64,000 nt of DNA from an uncultured Chlorobiaceae bacterium. GTDB lineage: Bacteria > Bacteroidota > Chlorobiia > Chlorobiales > Chlorobiaceae. The position numbers and the translations under genes are program-made. This document shows positions 18,768-29,157 of this stretch, piece by piece (the first letter of the stretch is position 1; every line of letters starts with the position of its first letter). The notes under the pieces are model-generated. The model was not told the DNA's origin and searched no databases. It saw only the letters and a program-made list of their open reading frames with translations. The DNA lies in contig CAIRXW010000017.1 of NCBI GenBank assembly GCA_903882665.1, positions 1-64,000 of the forward strand, given 5' to 3'.

Positions 18768-19319
18768 CTACTCCTCCTCGACTCCACTCTCGATATAGGG
18801 CCATTTACCCTGCTTCATGAGAATCATCTCGACCAGCTCCCGCACACACCCTTTTCCACCCTCATAGCCCGAAATATAGCCGACACGGTTCCGGAGATAA
18901 TCCGCTCCGTCAATGGCGGTTGCGGGCAGGCCGACTTTTGCAAGCACCCCGATGTCACCGATATCATCGCCGATATAGGCGCACTCCTCATCGGCCAGAT
19001 CGTGCCGCTGGAGAAAGGCTTCGTAGGAGTAAAGGAGGTTTTCACCGTTGAGGTAGAGATCCTGCACGCCGAGCGCCTCAAGCAGGGGGCGGTACCCTTC
19101 TGCATCCCGTTCCGAGAGGACGGCAATATGCACACCCTGCTTCAGCGCCTCCTTGATGGCAACAGCATCGCGGACCGAAATTGAACAGAGCTCCCCTCCG
19201 TTGGAGTCAAAGGTAATGCGGCTGCCGTTCAGAACCCCGTCAACGGGAAACAAAAGCGCCCGGACAGCTTTGAGGGCGAGATCTATTCTTGACGTTGGAT
19301 CAGCTTGCGATGGCTGCAT
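18768..19319 (-). CDS. KdsC-like HAD protein with the nucleophile replaced
   Basis: A 183-residue protein that aligns along its length with 3-deoxy-D-manno-octulosonate 8-phosphate phosphatase: VRALLFPVDGVLNGS, ISVRDAVAIKEAL, IAVLSERDAEGY, YIGDDIGDIGVLAKVGL. In active KdsC the first motif is DxDGVLTDG; here the first Asp is Pro (P25, codon CCC at 19245-19247), so the phospho-acceptor is missing while D27 and the GDD motif stay. It may be inactive, structural or regulatory. It follows kdsA by 38 bp. ATG at 19319 gives the family length; an ATG at 19385 would overlap kdsA. Confidence 0.85.
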   Translation of the reverse strand: MQPSQADPTSRIDLALKAVRALLFPVDGVLNGSRITFDSNGGELCSISVRDAVAIKEALKQGVHIAVLSERDAEGYRPLLEALGVQDLYLNGENLLYSYEAFLQRHDLADEECAYIGDDIGDIGVLAKVGLPATAIDGADYLRNRVGYISGYEGGKGCVRELVEMILMKQGKWPYIESGVEEE

Positions 19320-19357
19320 ACCGAAATATTGAAACCCTTCCAAGAGCGTATAATATT

Positions 19358-20188
19358 TTAAAGTGAATGAAGAGTGTGCACACACCGGTAAAGGTGGAGC
19401 AGTTGTTTGACCATCGTGCCGAAATCGGCCAGAGCAATCTGTGTGGTGGCATCCGAGAGCGCTTTGGGCGGATCGGGATGAATCTCAAAAAAGAGGCCAT
19501 CAACACCAGCGGCAACCGCTGCACGGGCCAGAGGCATCACATACTGCCGCTCTCCGCCTGAAACCCCCTGGCCTGCCCCCGGCAGTTGCAGACTGTGGGT
19601 CGCATCATAGAGCACCGGATAGCCTGATTCCGCCATTTTGGCCAGCCCCCTGAAATCAACAACAAGGTTGTGATAGCCGAAGCTTGATCCCCTTTCGGTC
19701 AGCATGACCCGCCGGTTGCCGGTCTGGACAACCTTGTCTGCGGCGAGGACCATGTCCTCAGGAGCCATAAACTGCCCCTTCTTGATATTAACCGCAAGAC
19801 CGCTCTCTCCGGCAGCCACCAGAAGCTCCGTCTGACGGCAGAGAAATGCCGGGATCTGCAGCACATCAACATAGCGGGCTGCAAGAGTAACATCCTTTGT
19901 TTCATGCACATCGGTAATCACCGGCATGTCATAGCCCTGGCGAATTTCGGCAAGCACTTCGAGCGCCTCGACATCGCCGATACCGGTAAAAGAGGAGCCG
20001 GATGTTCGGTTTGCTTTTCGGTAAGAGCCCTTGAAAATAAAACGAACGCCCTCCTGACGGCTTATGCGCTGCAACTCTTCGGCTGTCTGCATAGCCATGG
20101 TCCGGCTTTCGATCACACAGGGACCCGCTATAAACAGCGGAGTGCTGTCGTCAGGAACAGAGAGTGCGCCAATTGAGAACTTTTCCAC
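19358..20188 (-). CDS. kdsA: 3-deoxy-8-phosphooctulonate synthase
   Basis: A 276-residue enzyme that condenses PEP with arabinose 5-phosphate to make KDO 8-phosphate for LPS. Motifs: [76 protein letters not shown] and [13 protein letters not shown]. The C11-type cysteine region (GPC) suggests a metal-dependent class, but that assignment needs alignment. It is divergent from the short clpB gene and leads into the KdsC-like gene. Confidence 0.96.
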   Translation of the reverse strand: MEKFSIGALSVPDDSTPLFIAGPCVIESRTMAMQTAEELQRISRQEGVRFIFKGSYRKANRTSGSSFTGIGDVEALEVLAEIRQGYDMPVITDVHETKDVTLAARYVDVLQIPAFLCRQTELLVAAGESGLAVNIKKGQFMAPEDMVLAADKVVQTGNRRVMLTERGSSFGYHNLVVDFRGLAKMAESGYPVLYDATHSLQLPGAGQGVSGGERQYVMPLARAAVAAGVDGLFFEIHPDPPKALSDATTQIALADFGTMVKQLLHLYRCVHTLHSL

Positions 20189-20307
20189 GTTATTATCCGT
20201 TACTTTTTTTTAGCATTGCATGGGTGCCGATGATGACTTTAATGTTTTAGTGCTTAAATTTACAACAATAATTCTTATTCACACTCCGTAATCAAACGCG
20301 AAACAGT

Positions 20308-21630
20308 ATGAGCATCGCCGACACGAAACAACGGCTTGAGGAGATAGAAAAACAGCTCGCAAACCTCATCGAGGAACAGACCGTCATCAAGGCAAAATGG
20401 GAGAGCGAGAAGGAGCTGATTCAGTCATCACGCAACCTGAAATCGCAGCTCGAGGAGCTCCGTGTGCAGGCCGAGGAGTTTGAGCGGCAGGGCGACTACG
20501 GCAAGGTGGCCGAAATCCGTTATGGAAAAACAGTCGCCATTGAACGGCAGATCGAAGAGAACCGCCAGAAAATCGAAGCGAAAAAGGCCTCCGGCGACCT
20601 GATCATGAAAGAGGAGATCGACGCCGAAGACATTGCCGATATTGTCTCAAAATGGACCGGCATCCCCCTCAGCAAGATGCTCCAGTCGGACCGCCAGAAG
20701 CTGCTGCTTATCGAAGAGGAGTTGCACAAACGGGTGATCGGGCAGGAGGAGGCCGTCACGGCGGTCAGCGAAGCGGTCAAGCGCTCCCGGGCAGGCATGG
20801 GTGACGACAAGCGGCCAATCGGCTCCTTTATCTTCCTTGGGCCGACAGGTGTCGGAAAAACCGAGCTTGCCCGCACCCTGGCCGACTATCTTTTTGACGA
20901 CGAAGAGGCGATGATACGCATCGACATGAGCGAATACATGGAGTCGCATACCGTCAGCCGTCTGGTGGGTGCCCCTCCCGGATACGTCGGCTATGAAGAG
21001 GGGGGTCAGCTCACCGAAGCGGTGCGCCGCAAACCCTTTGCCGTTGTGCTGCTCGACGAAATCGAGAAAGCGCACCCCGACGTCTTCAACATCCTTTTAC
21101 AGATTCTCGATGACGGACGCCTGACCGACAGCAAGGGACGGACGGTGAACTTCAAAAACACCATCATCATCATGACGAGCAACATCGGCGCCCAGCTCAT
21201 CCAGTCGGAAATGGAGAAGCTTGAGGGAGTGAACCGCGATGTCATGCTCTCCGGCCTTCAGGAAAAGCTCTTCCTGCTCCTGAAGCAGAAGGTAAAGCCC
21301 GAGTTTCTCAACCGCATTGACGAGGTTATCCTCTTCACGCCGCTGACAAGGGAAGATTTGAAAAAAATTGTGTTGATCCAGTTTGACCGCATCAAGGCGA
21401 CGGCATTGCGGCAGCGCATCAACCTCACCATCTCTGAAGCGGCCATACAATGGTTTGCCAATGCTGGCTTCGATCCGGCGTTCGGCGCCCGGCCACTCAA
21501 ACGGGTGATGCAGCGCAAAATCACCAACCGTGTTTCAGCACTTATTCTTTCGGGTGAAATCGGGGAGGGAGAAGAGGTGGCCATCGACATGGCCGATGGC
21601 GAACTGAGCATCATGAAAGCGGTCTCCTGA
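20308..21630 (+). CDS. Short ClpB paralogue: middle domain plus second AAA module only
   Basis: A 440-residue protein. Residues 1-100 are the coiled-coil ClpB middle domain, including [13 protein letters not shown]; a linker ends in [13 protein letters not shown]; then the second nucleotide-binding domain follows with Walker A GPTGVGKT at 178-185, Walker [14 protein letters not shown] and the C-terminal small domain [11 protein letters not shown]. The N domain and first AAA domain of full ClpB (about 860 residues) are absent. A start codon, clean leader and divergent neighbour (kdsA) show it is a free-standing gene, not a cut one. I recall a similar short ClpB annotated in Chlorobaculum tepidum, unchecked. 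The next gene starts at its stop. Confidence 0.88.
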   Translation: MSIADTKQRLEEIEKQLANLIEEQTVIKAKWESEKELIQSSRNLKSQLEELRVQAEEFERQGDYGKVAEIRYGKTVAIERQIEENRQKIEAKKASGDLIMKEEIDAEDIADIVSKWTGIPLSKMLQSDRQKLLLIEEELHKRVIGQEEAVTAVSEAVKRSRAGMGDDKRPIGSFIFLGPTGVGKTELARTLADYLFDDEEAMIRIDMSEYMESHTVSRLVGAPPGYVGYEEGGQLTEAVRRKPFAVVLLDEIEKAHPDVFNILLQILDDGRLTDSKGRTVNFKNTIIIMTSNIGAQLIQSEMEKLEGVNRDVMLSGLQEKLFLLLKQKVKPEFLNRIDEVILFTPLTREDLKKIVLIQFDRIKATALRQRINLTISEAAIQWFANAGFDPAFGARPLKRVMQRKITNRVSALILSGEIGEGEEVAIDMADGELSIMKAVS

Positions 21631-22760
21631 TGCCGAATAAAAACCCATCGCGTGTGCTGGCGACAGTGCTGCTCCTCACCCTTCTTTGCCTGCCCGCACA
21701 AGCCACAAAAAAAGCCGACAGCCTCTCCGTTAAAATCGGACAAATGCTCATGATCGGCTTCCGGGGAGTCAGCCTTGCCGAGACTCCCCAAATCGCGGCG
21801 GACATTTGTGAGCGCCATATCGGCGGAGTGGTGCTCTTCGACTACGACGTCCCCTCGCACTCTCCATCAAGGAACATCAGCAGCCCGGAGCAGCTCGCCC
21901 GCCTGACGCAGGAGTTGCAAAAGATGAGCAAGATCCCGCTCCTGATTGCCATCGACCAGGAGGGGGGAAAGGTCAACCGCCTCAAACCGGCAAGGGGATT
22001 TCCTCCCAGCACGTCAGCCGACCATCTTGGAGTGCTCAACAATCCGGACAGCACCCGCGCCGCAGCCCTGCAGTGCGCCCGAACGCTGAAGGCGATGCAC
22101 ATCAACCTCAATCTTGCCCCCGTGGCCGACCTGAACGTCAACCCTGACAATCCGGTCATCGGCAAACTTGGCCGCAGCTTTTCAGCCGACCCCGCCGTCG
22201 TCATCAGCAACATCAACCTCACTTGCAGCGCATACCGTGAGGAGGGCATTATTGAGACGCTGAAACACTTCCCCGGCCACGGCAGCTCAACCACCGACAC
22301 CCATCGCGACTTTACCGACATCACCGAAAGCTGGACGGAAAAAGAGCTGGAGCCCTACCGTGTCCTCATTGCCGCCGGCTACCGTGACCCCATCATGACC
22401 GCACATGTCTTCAATGGCAAGCTCGACCCGCTCTATCCGGCAACACTGTCGAAGGCAATTCTCGACGGAGTACTCCGCGGAAAACTCGGCTTCACTGGAG
22501 TGATTGTGAGCGACGACATGCAGATGAAGGCAATTGCCGACCATTACGGCCTTGAAACAGCCATCCAGTTGGCCATTGAGGCGGGTGTCGATATACTGCT
22601 CTTTGGAAACAACACCTCTTACGACCCGGAAATTGCCTCAAAAGCAACAGCAATCATCCACTCGCTGCTGCAAAAAAAGATTATTACCGAGGAACGCATC
22701 AACCGTTCATACCAGAGAATCATGGAACTCAAACAACGTTACCACATCAACCGAACATGA
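21630..22760 (+). CDS. Exported glycoside hydrolase family 3 beta-N-acetylhexosaminidase
   Basis: A 376-residue protein with a signal peptide (RVLATVLLLTLLCLPAQA) and a GH3 barrel: IGQMLMIGFRG, IDQEGGKVNRLKPARGFPP, LAPVADLNVNPDNPVIG, the substrate loop KHFPGHGSSTTDTHRD and the nucleophile strand GVIVSDDMQM. NagZ enzymes cleave GlcNAc from anhydro-muropeptides; the E. coli enzyme is cytoplasmic, so the export signal here suggests periplasmic peptidoglycan or chitooligosaccharide turnover. It begins within the stop of the short clpB gene and its own stop overlaps the next gene. Confidence 0.92.
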   Translation: MPNKNPSRVLATVLLLTLLCLPAQATKKADSLSVKIGQMLMIGFRGVSLAETPQIAADICERHIGGVVLFDYDVPSHSPSRNISSPEQLARLTQELQKMSKIPLLIAIDQEGGKVNRLKPARGFPPSTSADHLGVLNNPDSTRAAALQCARTLKAMHINLNLAPVADLNVNPDNPVIGKLGRSFSADPAVVISNINLTCSAYREEGIIETLKHFPGHGSSTTDTHRDFTDITESWTEKELEPYRVLIAAGYRDPIMTAHVFNGKLDPLYPATLSKAILDGVLRGKLGFTGVIVSDDMQMKAIADHYGLETAIQLAIEAGVDILLFGNNTSYDPEIASKATAIIHSLLQKKIITEERINRSYQRIMELKQRYHINRT

Positions 22761-23251
22761 AAACTATCTACCTTGTCCGTCACGCCAAATCAGACTGGGG
22801 AAACGCCAATACCGGCGATTTCGACCGGACGCTGAACGCTCGTGGCATGAAAAATGCCCCCGTCATGGCGGCACGGCTGAAGCAAAAAGGAATTCTCCCG
22901 GAAGTTGTCATTTCGAGCCCCGCAACAAGGGCCCTCACCACAGCGGAGCTCTTCAGCGAAACGCTCGGCTTCCCGGAAGAGAAGATCCTGCAACGCATTG
23001 AAATCTACCGGGGAGGAGTACTCGATCTGCTTAAAATTGTCCAGCAAATCCCCGACACCTGCGAGTCATCCATGCTTTTCGGCCACAACCCGACGCTGAC
23101 AGAGTTTTCGAACCTGCTTGCCGGGAGTTACATCGAAAATGTGGCAACCTGCGGAGTGGTCAAAATTGAGCTCGATATCGAATCGTGGAAGAGTGCAAAT
23201 CCTGATGGCGGCAAACTGATCTGGTACGACTTTCCCAAAAAACACCAGTAG
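22757..23251 (+). CDS. SixA-like histidine phosphatase
   Basis: A 164-residue protein of the histidine phosphatase superfamily. The phospho-accepting motif YLVRHAKSDWG (His 9) is at the N-terminus, SSPATRALTTAE carries the second Arg, and MLFGHNPTLTEFSN carries the second catalytic His. SixA dephosphorylates phosphohistidine proteins in enteric bacteria; the target here is unknown. It overlaps the GH3 gene by ATGA, completing a clpB-GH3-sixA operon, and ends 4 bp from the convergent gpsA. Confidence 0.9.
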   Translation: MKTIYLVRHAKSDWGNANTGDFDRTLNARGMKNAPVMAARLKQKGILPEVVISSPATRALTTAELFSETLGFPEEKILQRIEIYRGGVLDLLKIVQQIPDTCESSMLFGHNPTLTEFSNLLAGSYIENVATCGVVKIELDIESWKSANPDGGKLIWYDFPKKHQ

Positions 23252-23255
23252 AGGC

Positions 23256-24257
23256 TCAGTCGCGCTCCTGTTTCGGGTCGCGGGTCATAAGATCGAGAAT
23301 TGCCTGCTGAACCGGCTTTTGCTGAAAGAGCATCTCGTAGACAGCCCGAGTGATGGGCATATCAACGCCGACAGAGCAGCTCAGCTCATAAACCGACCTT
23401 GAGCTGTGAACACCTTCGGCAATCATGTTCATCTGGCTGATAACCTCATCAAGCGAGCGACCCCGCCCGATCTCCTCACCAACATAGCGGTTTCGGCTGT
23501 GACGGCTCAGGCAGGTAACCACAAGGTCGCCAATCCCGGCAAGACCCGAGATGGTAAGGGCTTCGCCGCCAAGCTTGATGCAGAGTCTTGAAATTTCAGC
23601 CATCCCGCGGGTAATGATTGCCGCCTTGGCATTGTCGCCGAATCCTATGCCGTCAGAGATTCCCGCCGCAATGGCAATGACATTCTTGACCGACCCGGCA
23701 ATTTCAACCCCGATGATATCGGTATTGACATAGACGCGGAACATGCTTGTATGAAAAACCTCCTGCACCTGTTCAGCCGTAGCAAGCGAGGAAGAGGAGG
23801 CGACCACGGTGGTGGGCTGCTCCTTTGAGACCTCCTCGGCATGGCTCGGGCCGTAGAGCGCCGCAACCTGGGATGAAAGCAGGCCGGGAAGCACTTCAAG
23901 CAGCACCTCCGACATCCGCTTGCCCGTCCCGATCTCAATCCCCTTGGCCACATTAACCAGAACTTTTCCACTCAAATCAAGATCACGAAAGCCGAGGATG
24001 GTCTCACGCAACGCCTGCGACGGCACAGCAGTAACAATCATCTCCGACCAGGAGAGCAGATCCTGCAAATGGGGGGCTATCTGCAAGCTCGCAGGAAAAG
24101 GAACTCCCTTGAGATAACGGCGGTTTTCACGTTCAAGGCTGAGCGTGCCGGCAAATTCGGGGCGATGTGCCCAGAGGCGAACCTCATGCCCTTTTTTCGC
24201 AAGCAGCACCGCAAGGGTAGTACCCCAGCTTCCCGCCCCCAGTACAGCAATATTCAT
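23256..24257 (-). CDS. gpsA: Glycerol-3-phosphate dehydrogenase [NAD(P)+]
   Basis: A 333-residue enzyme making sn-glycerol 3-phosphate for phospholipids. [24 protein letters not shown] is the Rossmann loop at residues 3-26; [53 protein letters not shown] and the [10 protein letters not shown] motif are all present. It is the last gene of the lysC-purM-plsY-gpsA run and sits next to its pathway partner plsY (15-bp gap), which uses its product. Confidence 0.97.
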   Translation of the reverse strand: MNIAVLGAGSWGTTLAVLLAKKGHEVRLWAHRPEFAGTLSLERENRRYLKGVPFPASLQIAPHLQDLLSWSEMIVTAVPSQALRETILGFRDLDLSGKVLVNVAKGIEIGTGKRMSEVLLEVLPGLLSSQVAALYGPSHAEEVSKEQPTTVVASSSSLATAEQVQEVFHTSMFRVYVNTDIIGVEIAGSVKNVIAIAAGISDGIGFGDNAKAAIITRGMAEISRLCIKLGGEALTISGLAGIGDLVVTCLSRHSRNRYVGEEIGRGRSLDEVISQMNMIAEGVHSSRSVYELSCSVGVDMPITRAVYEMLFQQKPVQQAILDLMTRDPKQERD

Positions 24258-24272
24258 AAATGTATCAGTAGC

Positions 24273-24986
24273 TCAATGCTTTTTTCCAAAGGTAATACGA
24301 CTTTCAGTACCAGAAAGCAATCTTCTGATGTTGGTACGGTGCGTATAGAGAATTCCAAGCGCAACAACAAGCCCGAAAATCATGAGGTGATAATCGAGAC
24401 TGTCGTGAATGGAGAACGGTTGCCCGAAGAGCCCTACATAGTAATCGAGGCCGGCGCCAAGCTCAAAAATATATTTGCGGATGGCAATAATCAGCGGAAA
24501 GGCAATGGCCGCAAGCATCGAAGCAACAGATACGTGGCGCGAAAGATAGACCGTCAAAAGAAAAATACCAACAACCATCAACATGCTTACTGGGGCAATC
24601 CCGATCAGCATACCGGCGGCCGTACTGACACCCTTGCCCCCCTTGAATCCTGCAAAGAGCGTAAAGACATGGCCAATCACCGCGCTCATTCCCGCAAGCA
24701 GGCGCAAGGCAACCTCATTCATGTCAGGAAAGGCGCCAATCGGGTGGTGGCGAAAAAAGGCAACAACCGAGACCGCCGCAACAACGCCCTTGACAATATC
24801 AATCAGGGTTACAATAAGGCCGGGCTTCCAGCCAAGCACCCTGAAGGCATTGGTGCCCCCGGCATTGCCGCTGCCAAAGTTCCGGATATCAATCCCCTTG
24901 AGCAGCTTTCCTGCCACAAGGCTGGTAGGAATAGATCCGATGATGTAGCTCACCGCCAAAATGGCCAGTAACGTCAGCATAAGCAC
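24273..24986 (-). CDS. plsY: Acyl-phosphate:glycerol-3-phosphate acyltransferase
   Basis: A 237-residue integral membrane protein with five or more hydrophobic helices. It has the PlsY loops: [34 protein letters not shown] (residues about 35-53) and [15 protein letters not shown]. It acylates glycerol 3-phosphate with acyl phosphate, the first committed step of phospholipid synthesis. Slightly longer than usual (about 200) because of a central loop. gpsA, which supplies glycerol 3-phosphate, is directly downstream. Confidence 0.95.
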   Translation of the reverse strand: MLMLTLLAILAVSYIIGSIPTSLVAGKLLKGIDIRNFGSGNAGGTNAFRVLGWKPGLIVTLIDIVKGVVAAVSVVAFFRHHPIGAFPDMNEVALRLLAGMSAVIGHVFTLFAGFKGGKGVSTAAGMLIGIAPVSMLMVVGIFLLTVYLSRHVSVASMLAAIAFPLIIAIRKYIFELGAGLDYYVGLFGQPFSIHDSLDYHLMIFGLVVALGILYTHRTNIRRLLSGTESRITFGKKH

Positions 24987-25022
24987 CCCTGAATATTGCT
25001 CTGTTTCAAGAAATAAAGAAGA

Positions 25023-26012
25023 TCAAACTTTGGAGACAACCCCTATAATGTATGCATTTTCCTGTCTGGATTTCAAGGTTGCGAACACCCGCTCAACTGT
25101 ACTTTTTTCCACAACCATCACCAACCCCAACCCAAGATTAAAGGTTCTCCGCATATCCTCTTCAGGCACACCCCCTGCCTGACGAATGATATCAAAAATC
25201 AGCGGTTCCGGCCACGAGTCCCACGCAACATCAAGCCTCAGCCCCTCAGGCACAATGCGCATGGTGTTGCCCATCAGGCCGCCACCGGTAATGTGCGAAA
25301 GCCCCCTGATATCGGGCGAACCAAAAAAGGGCTCAATCAGAGAGAGATAGGAGCGATGCACCTTCAGCAGCTCCTCGCCAATGGTGCCATCAAGGCCAGG
25401 AACCCTCTCCTGCATTCTCCCCTCAAGCACTTTCCTCGCAAGCGAGTAGCCGTTGGTATGCAAGCCATTCGACGGAAGTCCGATGAGCACATCGCCCTCC
25501 CGGATGGCCGATCCATTGATGATTTTTTCATGATCCACAACCCCGACAATGGAGCCTGCAAGGTCAAAATCCCGCTCCTGATAAAGGCCCGGCATCTCCG
25601 CCGTTTCGCCGCCAATCAAGGCACAGCCATTTTCACGGCAGGCATTGACCATACCGGTCACCACCGCCGCCGCAATGGCGGGAGTCAATTTTCCGCAGGC
25701 ATAGTAATCGAGAAAAAAGAGCGGTTTTGCGCCGCAGACCAGAATATCGTTCACACAATGGTTGACCAGACAGGAACCAACCGTCTCATACTGGCCAAGC
25801 TCAATGGCAATCTTCAGTTTTGTTCCGACACCGTCAATGCTGCTGACCAGCACCGGTTTTTTGTATGCAGAAAAATCAGGCAGAAAAAAACCGCCGAACG
25901 CGCCAATATCAGTAATGACGCCGGGGGTAAATGTCTGGCGAACCTGGGGCTTAATCATGCGGACAAACTCTTCACCCGCACCAATATCAACTCCAGCTTT
26001 TTTATAGTCCAT
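25023..26012 (-). CDS. purM: Phosphoribosylformylglycinamidine cyclo-ligase
   Basis: A 329-residue AIR synthetase, fifth step of purine synthesis. It opens [20 protein letters not shown] and shows [14 protein letters not shown], the [22 protein letters not shown] block, [34 protein letters not shown] and [16 protein letters not shown]. The ATG at 26012 is chosen because the family starts at MDYK; an in-frame start at 26039 adds nine residues. It lies between lysC and plsY on the same strand. Confidence 0.96.
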   Translation of the reverse strand: MDYKKAGVDIGAGEEFVRMIKPQVRQTFTPGVITDIGAFGGFFLPDFSAYKKPVLVSSIDGVGTKLKIAIELGQYETVGSCLVNHCVNDILVCGAKPLFFLDYYACGKLTPAIAAAVVTGMVNACRENGCALIGGETAEMPGLYQERDFDLAGSIVGVVDHEKIINGSAIREGDVLIGLPSNGLHTNGYSLARKVLEGRMQERVPGLDGTIGEELLKVHRSYLSLIEPFFGSPDIRGLSHITGGGLMGNTMRIVPEGLRLDVAWDSWPEPLIFDIIRQAGGVPEEDMRRTFNLGLGLVMVVEKSTVERVFATLKSRQENAYIIGVVSKV

Positions 26013-26056
26013 GTGTACAGTACCTTTTTTTATAGCCAATTAAACTGCTTTATGCG

Positions 26057-27472
26057 CTACCGGCTCCCTGCCGGTGTTTCAAAAATACCCTCATCCTGCC
26101 AGTTGGAGAAAAACTCCCGGTGCAGATTGTTGACCGCTGTGACCACCTCGGGCTCCTCAACCACAAAGCCGACATTGATCTCCGAAGCACCCTGTGAAAT
26201 CATCCGAAGATTGACATCCTTCAAGGCGCTGAAAATTCTGCCTGCAACCCCGCGCGACATGCGGAGATTATCACCGACAACGCTGATGGTTGCCACACCA
26301 TGCTCAATATCAACCTCGCCAAGCCCCTTCAGCTCCCCGATAAGCTCATCACTGAAGCTCTTTTCATCAACCGTCAGCGAAACCGAAACCTCGCTGGTGG
26401 CAATCATCTCAACCGAGACGCCGTAACGGGCATACACATCAAACAACTCCTTCATGAAGCCGTGCCGACCGAACATCCGGTTTGAGCGCACATTGATAAT
26501 GCACTGCCCCTTCTTGACCGCAATCGACTTCACCAGCCCCTCATAACTCATCCCCGAAAGCCGCTCGGGATCATTGGTAATAATAGTGCCTTTGGCATCA
26601 GGATGCAATGAATTGAGCACATAGACCGGAATATTTTTCTGCACAGCCGGAGCAATGGTATCGGGATGAAGCACCTTTGCGCCAAGATAGGCAAGCTCCG
26701 CCGCCTCCGAGAAGGTCATCACCCTGATGCTCCTCGCTTCGGGCACCATACGCGGATCGCAGGTCATGACGCCATCAACATCCGTCCAGATCTCTATCGA
26801 CTCCTCATTGAGCCATGAACCAAGCAGCGCCGCCGAAAAGTCGGAACCACCCCGACCAAGCGTCGTCGTCCGGCCATCCAGCGTTGAACCAATATAACCC
26901 TGCGTCACAACGGTTGTGCCGCCATCAAGCAGCGGGCGGATAATGCGGCTCACGCGCGCTTCGCACACCTCCTGCAAGGGACGGGCTATCCCGAAATTGT
27001 CATCAGTAATCATCACCGTCCGAACATCCACCCACGCTGCCTTGTGCCCCAGCTCCTTCATGGCCGCCGCAAAGACGGTGGTAGAAAAGAGCTCACCGAA
27101 GGAGCAAAACATATCCCTCGAACGCTCCGTCAACTCGCCAACAATATCAACACCCTTGATCAGCATTTCAAGCCGACCGGCAAGCTCCTCTATTTTGGCC
27201 GCAAGTTCCACCTTCAGCTCCCCATCCTTGATCAGCTCATCGAGCAGATCGAGATGGAAATGGCGTACCTCACCAGCCAGAGCCATCGCCTCATCAAGAG
27301 CACTGCGCCCGGAGGCATCAGCAATGCGCACCAGTTTGTTGGTAATGCCACTGCACGCACTCAGCACCACAAGAGGCACCCGCGTCTGCTCTTCCCTCGC
27401 CACAATGGAGATCGCCTGCCGTATGGCCTGGGCTGTCCCCACGGAAGTTCCTCCGAATTTCATCACCGCCAT
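26057..27472 (-). CDS. lysC: Aspartate kinase
   Basis: A 471-residue aspartokinase, the entry to lysine, threonine and methionine synthesis. It has [19 protein letters not shown] at the N-terminus, [30 protein letters not shown] and [17 protein letters not shown]. Two ACT domains follow from about residue 315, where end-product inhibition acts ([14 protein letters not shown]). Length and layout fit the monofunctional class III (ThrA/LysC-like) form. First gene of the lysC-purM-plsY-gpsA run, divergent from the NlpC/P60 lipoprotein. Confidence 0.96.
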   Translation of the reverse strand: MAVMKFGGTSVGTAQAIRQAISIVAREEQTRVPLVVLSACSGITNKLVRIADASGRSALDEAMALAGEVRHFHLDLLDELIKDGELKVELAAKIEELAGRLEMLIKGVDIVGELTERSRDMFCSFGELFSTTVFAAAMKELGHKAAWVDVRTVMITDDNFGIARPLQEVCEARVSRIIRPLLDGGTTVVTQGYIGSTLDGRTTTLGRGGSDFSAALLGSWLNEESIEIWTDVDGVMTCDPRMVPEARSIRVMTFSEAAELAYLGAKVLHPDTIAPAVQKNIPVYVLNSLHPDAKGTIITNDPERLSGMSYEGLVKSIAVKKGQCIINVRSNRMFGRHGFMKELFDVYARYGVSVEMIATSEVSVSLTVDEKSFSDELIGELKGLGEVDIEHGVATISVVGDNLRMSRGVAGRIFSALKDVNLRMISQGASEINVGFVVEEPEVVTAVNNLHREFFSNWQDEGIFETPAGSR

Positions 27473-27578
27473 ATCTTCACTCGAATAATTAAATGTAGTA
27501 TCTTGACTCTTGAGTTATTTCGCCCGCTTCTTTTCACCGGAAGCCCGACATTGGTTTCTCTTTTTAAAAAACAGAACA

Positions 27579-28202
27579 ATGACTCTCATGCAGCAACAAT
27601 CCCGCCCTCCTTCATCACAAAGCCTGCAATGCCGCAAGGCCCTGATCCTCTGCACCATAATAGGAGTGGTACTCAGCTTTACCGGTTGCCAGAGCTACTG
27701 GAGCGGCTCGGCAGGATACCGTATGGAGAGCAAATATAGTTTAAAAAACAGAAAATCGCATATCTCCTGCCGCCCGGAAGGCCGCAGCTCCGCCCTCACC
27801 TGCGCCCTGCCGCTGAAGGTGACGCCGCAGTCGCTCGACCAGCTCTTTTCATCCATAGACGAATCCCTCGGCACCCGGTATCGCTACGGCGGAGCCTCAC
27901 CGGATGGGTTCGACTGCTCAGGGCTGGTACTCTACCTTTATGGAAAAAACTTCCGTATGATTTTGCCACGCACCGCCAGTGAACTTGCCGAACTCGGAGC
28001 CATTGTACCGAAAAACAGCCTGCTCCCCGGTGACCTTGTTTTTTTCAGCAACGCAGGGAGCACCATCGACCACGTCGGCATCGTTACCGGCCACGAGAGC
28101 TTTGCCCATGCGGCACGGAACGGCGTCAAGCTCAGCCACCTCTACGAACACTACTACGAAAGCCATTACGCTTTTGCCTCGCGCCTCATCACAACCGAGT
28201 AA
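27579..28202 (+). CDS. NlpC/P60 family lipoprotein endopeptidase
   Basis: A 207-residue protein with a lipoprotein signal (ALILCTIIGVVLSFTGC) and a C-terminal NlpC/P60 domain: GTRYRYGGASPDGFDCSGLV with the catalytic Cys, DHVGIVTGHESFAHAA with the catalytic His, then the third polar residue region. Such proteins cut peptide stems of peptidoglycan. The ATG at 27579 is chosen; upstream codons in frame lack similarity. It is divergent from lysC and precedes prmA by 88 bp. Confidence 0.92.
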   Translation: MTLMQQQSRPPSSQSLQCRKALILCTIIGVVLSFTGCQSYWSGSAGYRMESKYSLKNRKSHISCRPEGRSSALTCALPLKVTPQSLDQLFSSIDESLGTRYRYGGASPDGFDCSGLVLYLYGKNFRMILPRTASELAELGAIVPKNSLLPGDLVFFSNAGSTIDHVGIVTGHESFAHAARNGVKLSHLYEHYYESHYAFASRLITTE

Positions 28203-28290
28203 GCACACTGCGTGGCATCCATCTCAATTTTGCCGGGGGAAATCAGTATATTGAGGTACAAACCATTTAAATAACTGCCCGACCCATTTT

Positions 28291-29157
28291 ATGCCTCAAC
28301 CCGGAACACACCACTTTATCGAACTGGCTTTTGCAATAGCCCCAGACCTCCATGAGCTCTACATCGGCCTGCTTGCCGCTGAAGGCATCGACTCCTTTCT
28401 CGAAGAGGATCAGCAGCTCCTCGCCTACCTGCCCGAAACCGAATGGAACGAGGAGAAAAAGCAGAGCCTCCACACCATGCTGCAGGAAAGGGCGGGCACG
28501 CTTCCCCTCTACACCGCAACCTTCATCGCCGACCGGAACTGGAATGCCGATTGGGAGGCAACCCTGCAACCCATCGAAATTTCCGACCGCCTTCTGATTA
28601 TCCAGAAAAGCAGCGACGTCAAGCCAAAACCCGGCCAGATCGTCATCGAAATAAACCCGAAAATGTCGTTCGGCACCGGCTACCACGCCACAACACGCCT
28701 GATGCTGCGCCAAATGGAGCATCTCGACCTGAAAGAGAAAAAAATGATGGACATCGGCACCGGTACCGGCGTCCTTGCCATAGCCGCCCGCAAGCTCGGC
28801 AACAACCGCCCCATCCTCGCCTTCGACAACAACTCCTGGGCCGCCGAAAACGCCATCGAAAACATTGCAGAAAACCACGCCGATGACATCAAGGTCGAAC
28901 TCCTTGACGCCGAAGAGGATCTTATCGTCAACCTCAAAGAGGGGTACGACCTCATTCTGGCCAACATCAACAAAAACGTCATCGACCGGATTCTGCCCGT
29001 CATCCGCAAATACGCTCCTGCGGCGCCGGTTCTGCTCTCAGGCATTCTTGTTTATGACGAACCGTGGCTGAATAAACTGCTCAAGCGGCTTGGCTATACC
29101 GCAGTGCAGACTATTTATGAAGATGAATGGCTTTCGAGCTTTATCAAACCGGTATGA
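28291..29157 (+). CDS. prmA: Ribosomal protein L11 methyltransferase
   Basis: A 288-residue SAM methyltransferase. The N-terminal recognition region (residues 1-110) leads into the catalytic domain: VIEINPKMSFGTGYHATTRL, MMDIGTGTGVLAIAARKLG (SAM loop), and YDLILANINKNVIDRI, the PrmA NINxxV motif. It trimethylates ribosomal protein L11. Its stop overlaps the next gene's ATG (ATGA at 29154), so prmA and ppx are coupled. Confidence 0.95.
   Translation: MPQPGTHHFIELAFAIAPDLHELYIGLLAAEGIDSFLEEDQQLLAYLPETEWNEEKKQSLHTMLQERAGTLPLYTATFIADRNWNADWEATLQPIEISDRLLIIQKSSDVKPKPGQIVIEINPKMSFGTGYHATTRLMLRQMEHLDLKEKKMMDIGTGTGVLAIAARKLGNNRPILAFDNNSWAAENAIENIAENHADDIKVELLDAEEDLIVNLKEGYDLILANINKNVIDRILPVIRKYAPAAPVLLSGILVYDEPWLNKLLKRLGYTAVQTIYEDEWLSSFIKPV

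Noticed and set aside
24069-24971. 300-codon plus-strand frame over gpsA and plsY
   Set aside because: It crosses two well-supported genes on the other strand and its product is low in hydrophobic order and matches nothing I know.
25293-26426. 377-codon plus-strand frame over purM
   Set aside because: Antisense to purM and the end of lysC; no start signal or recognisable motif.
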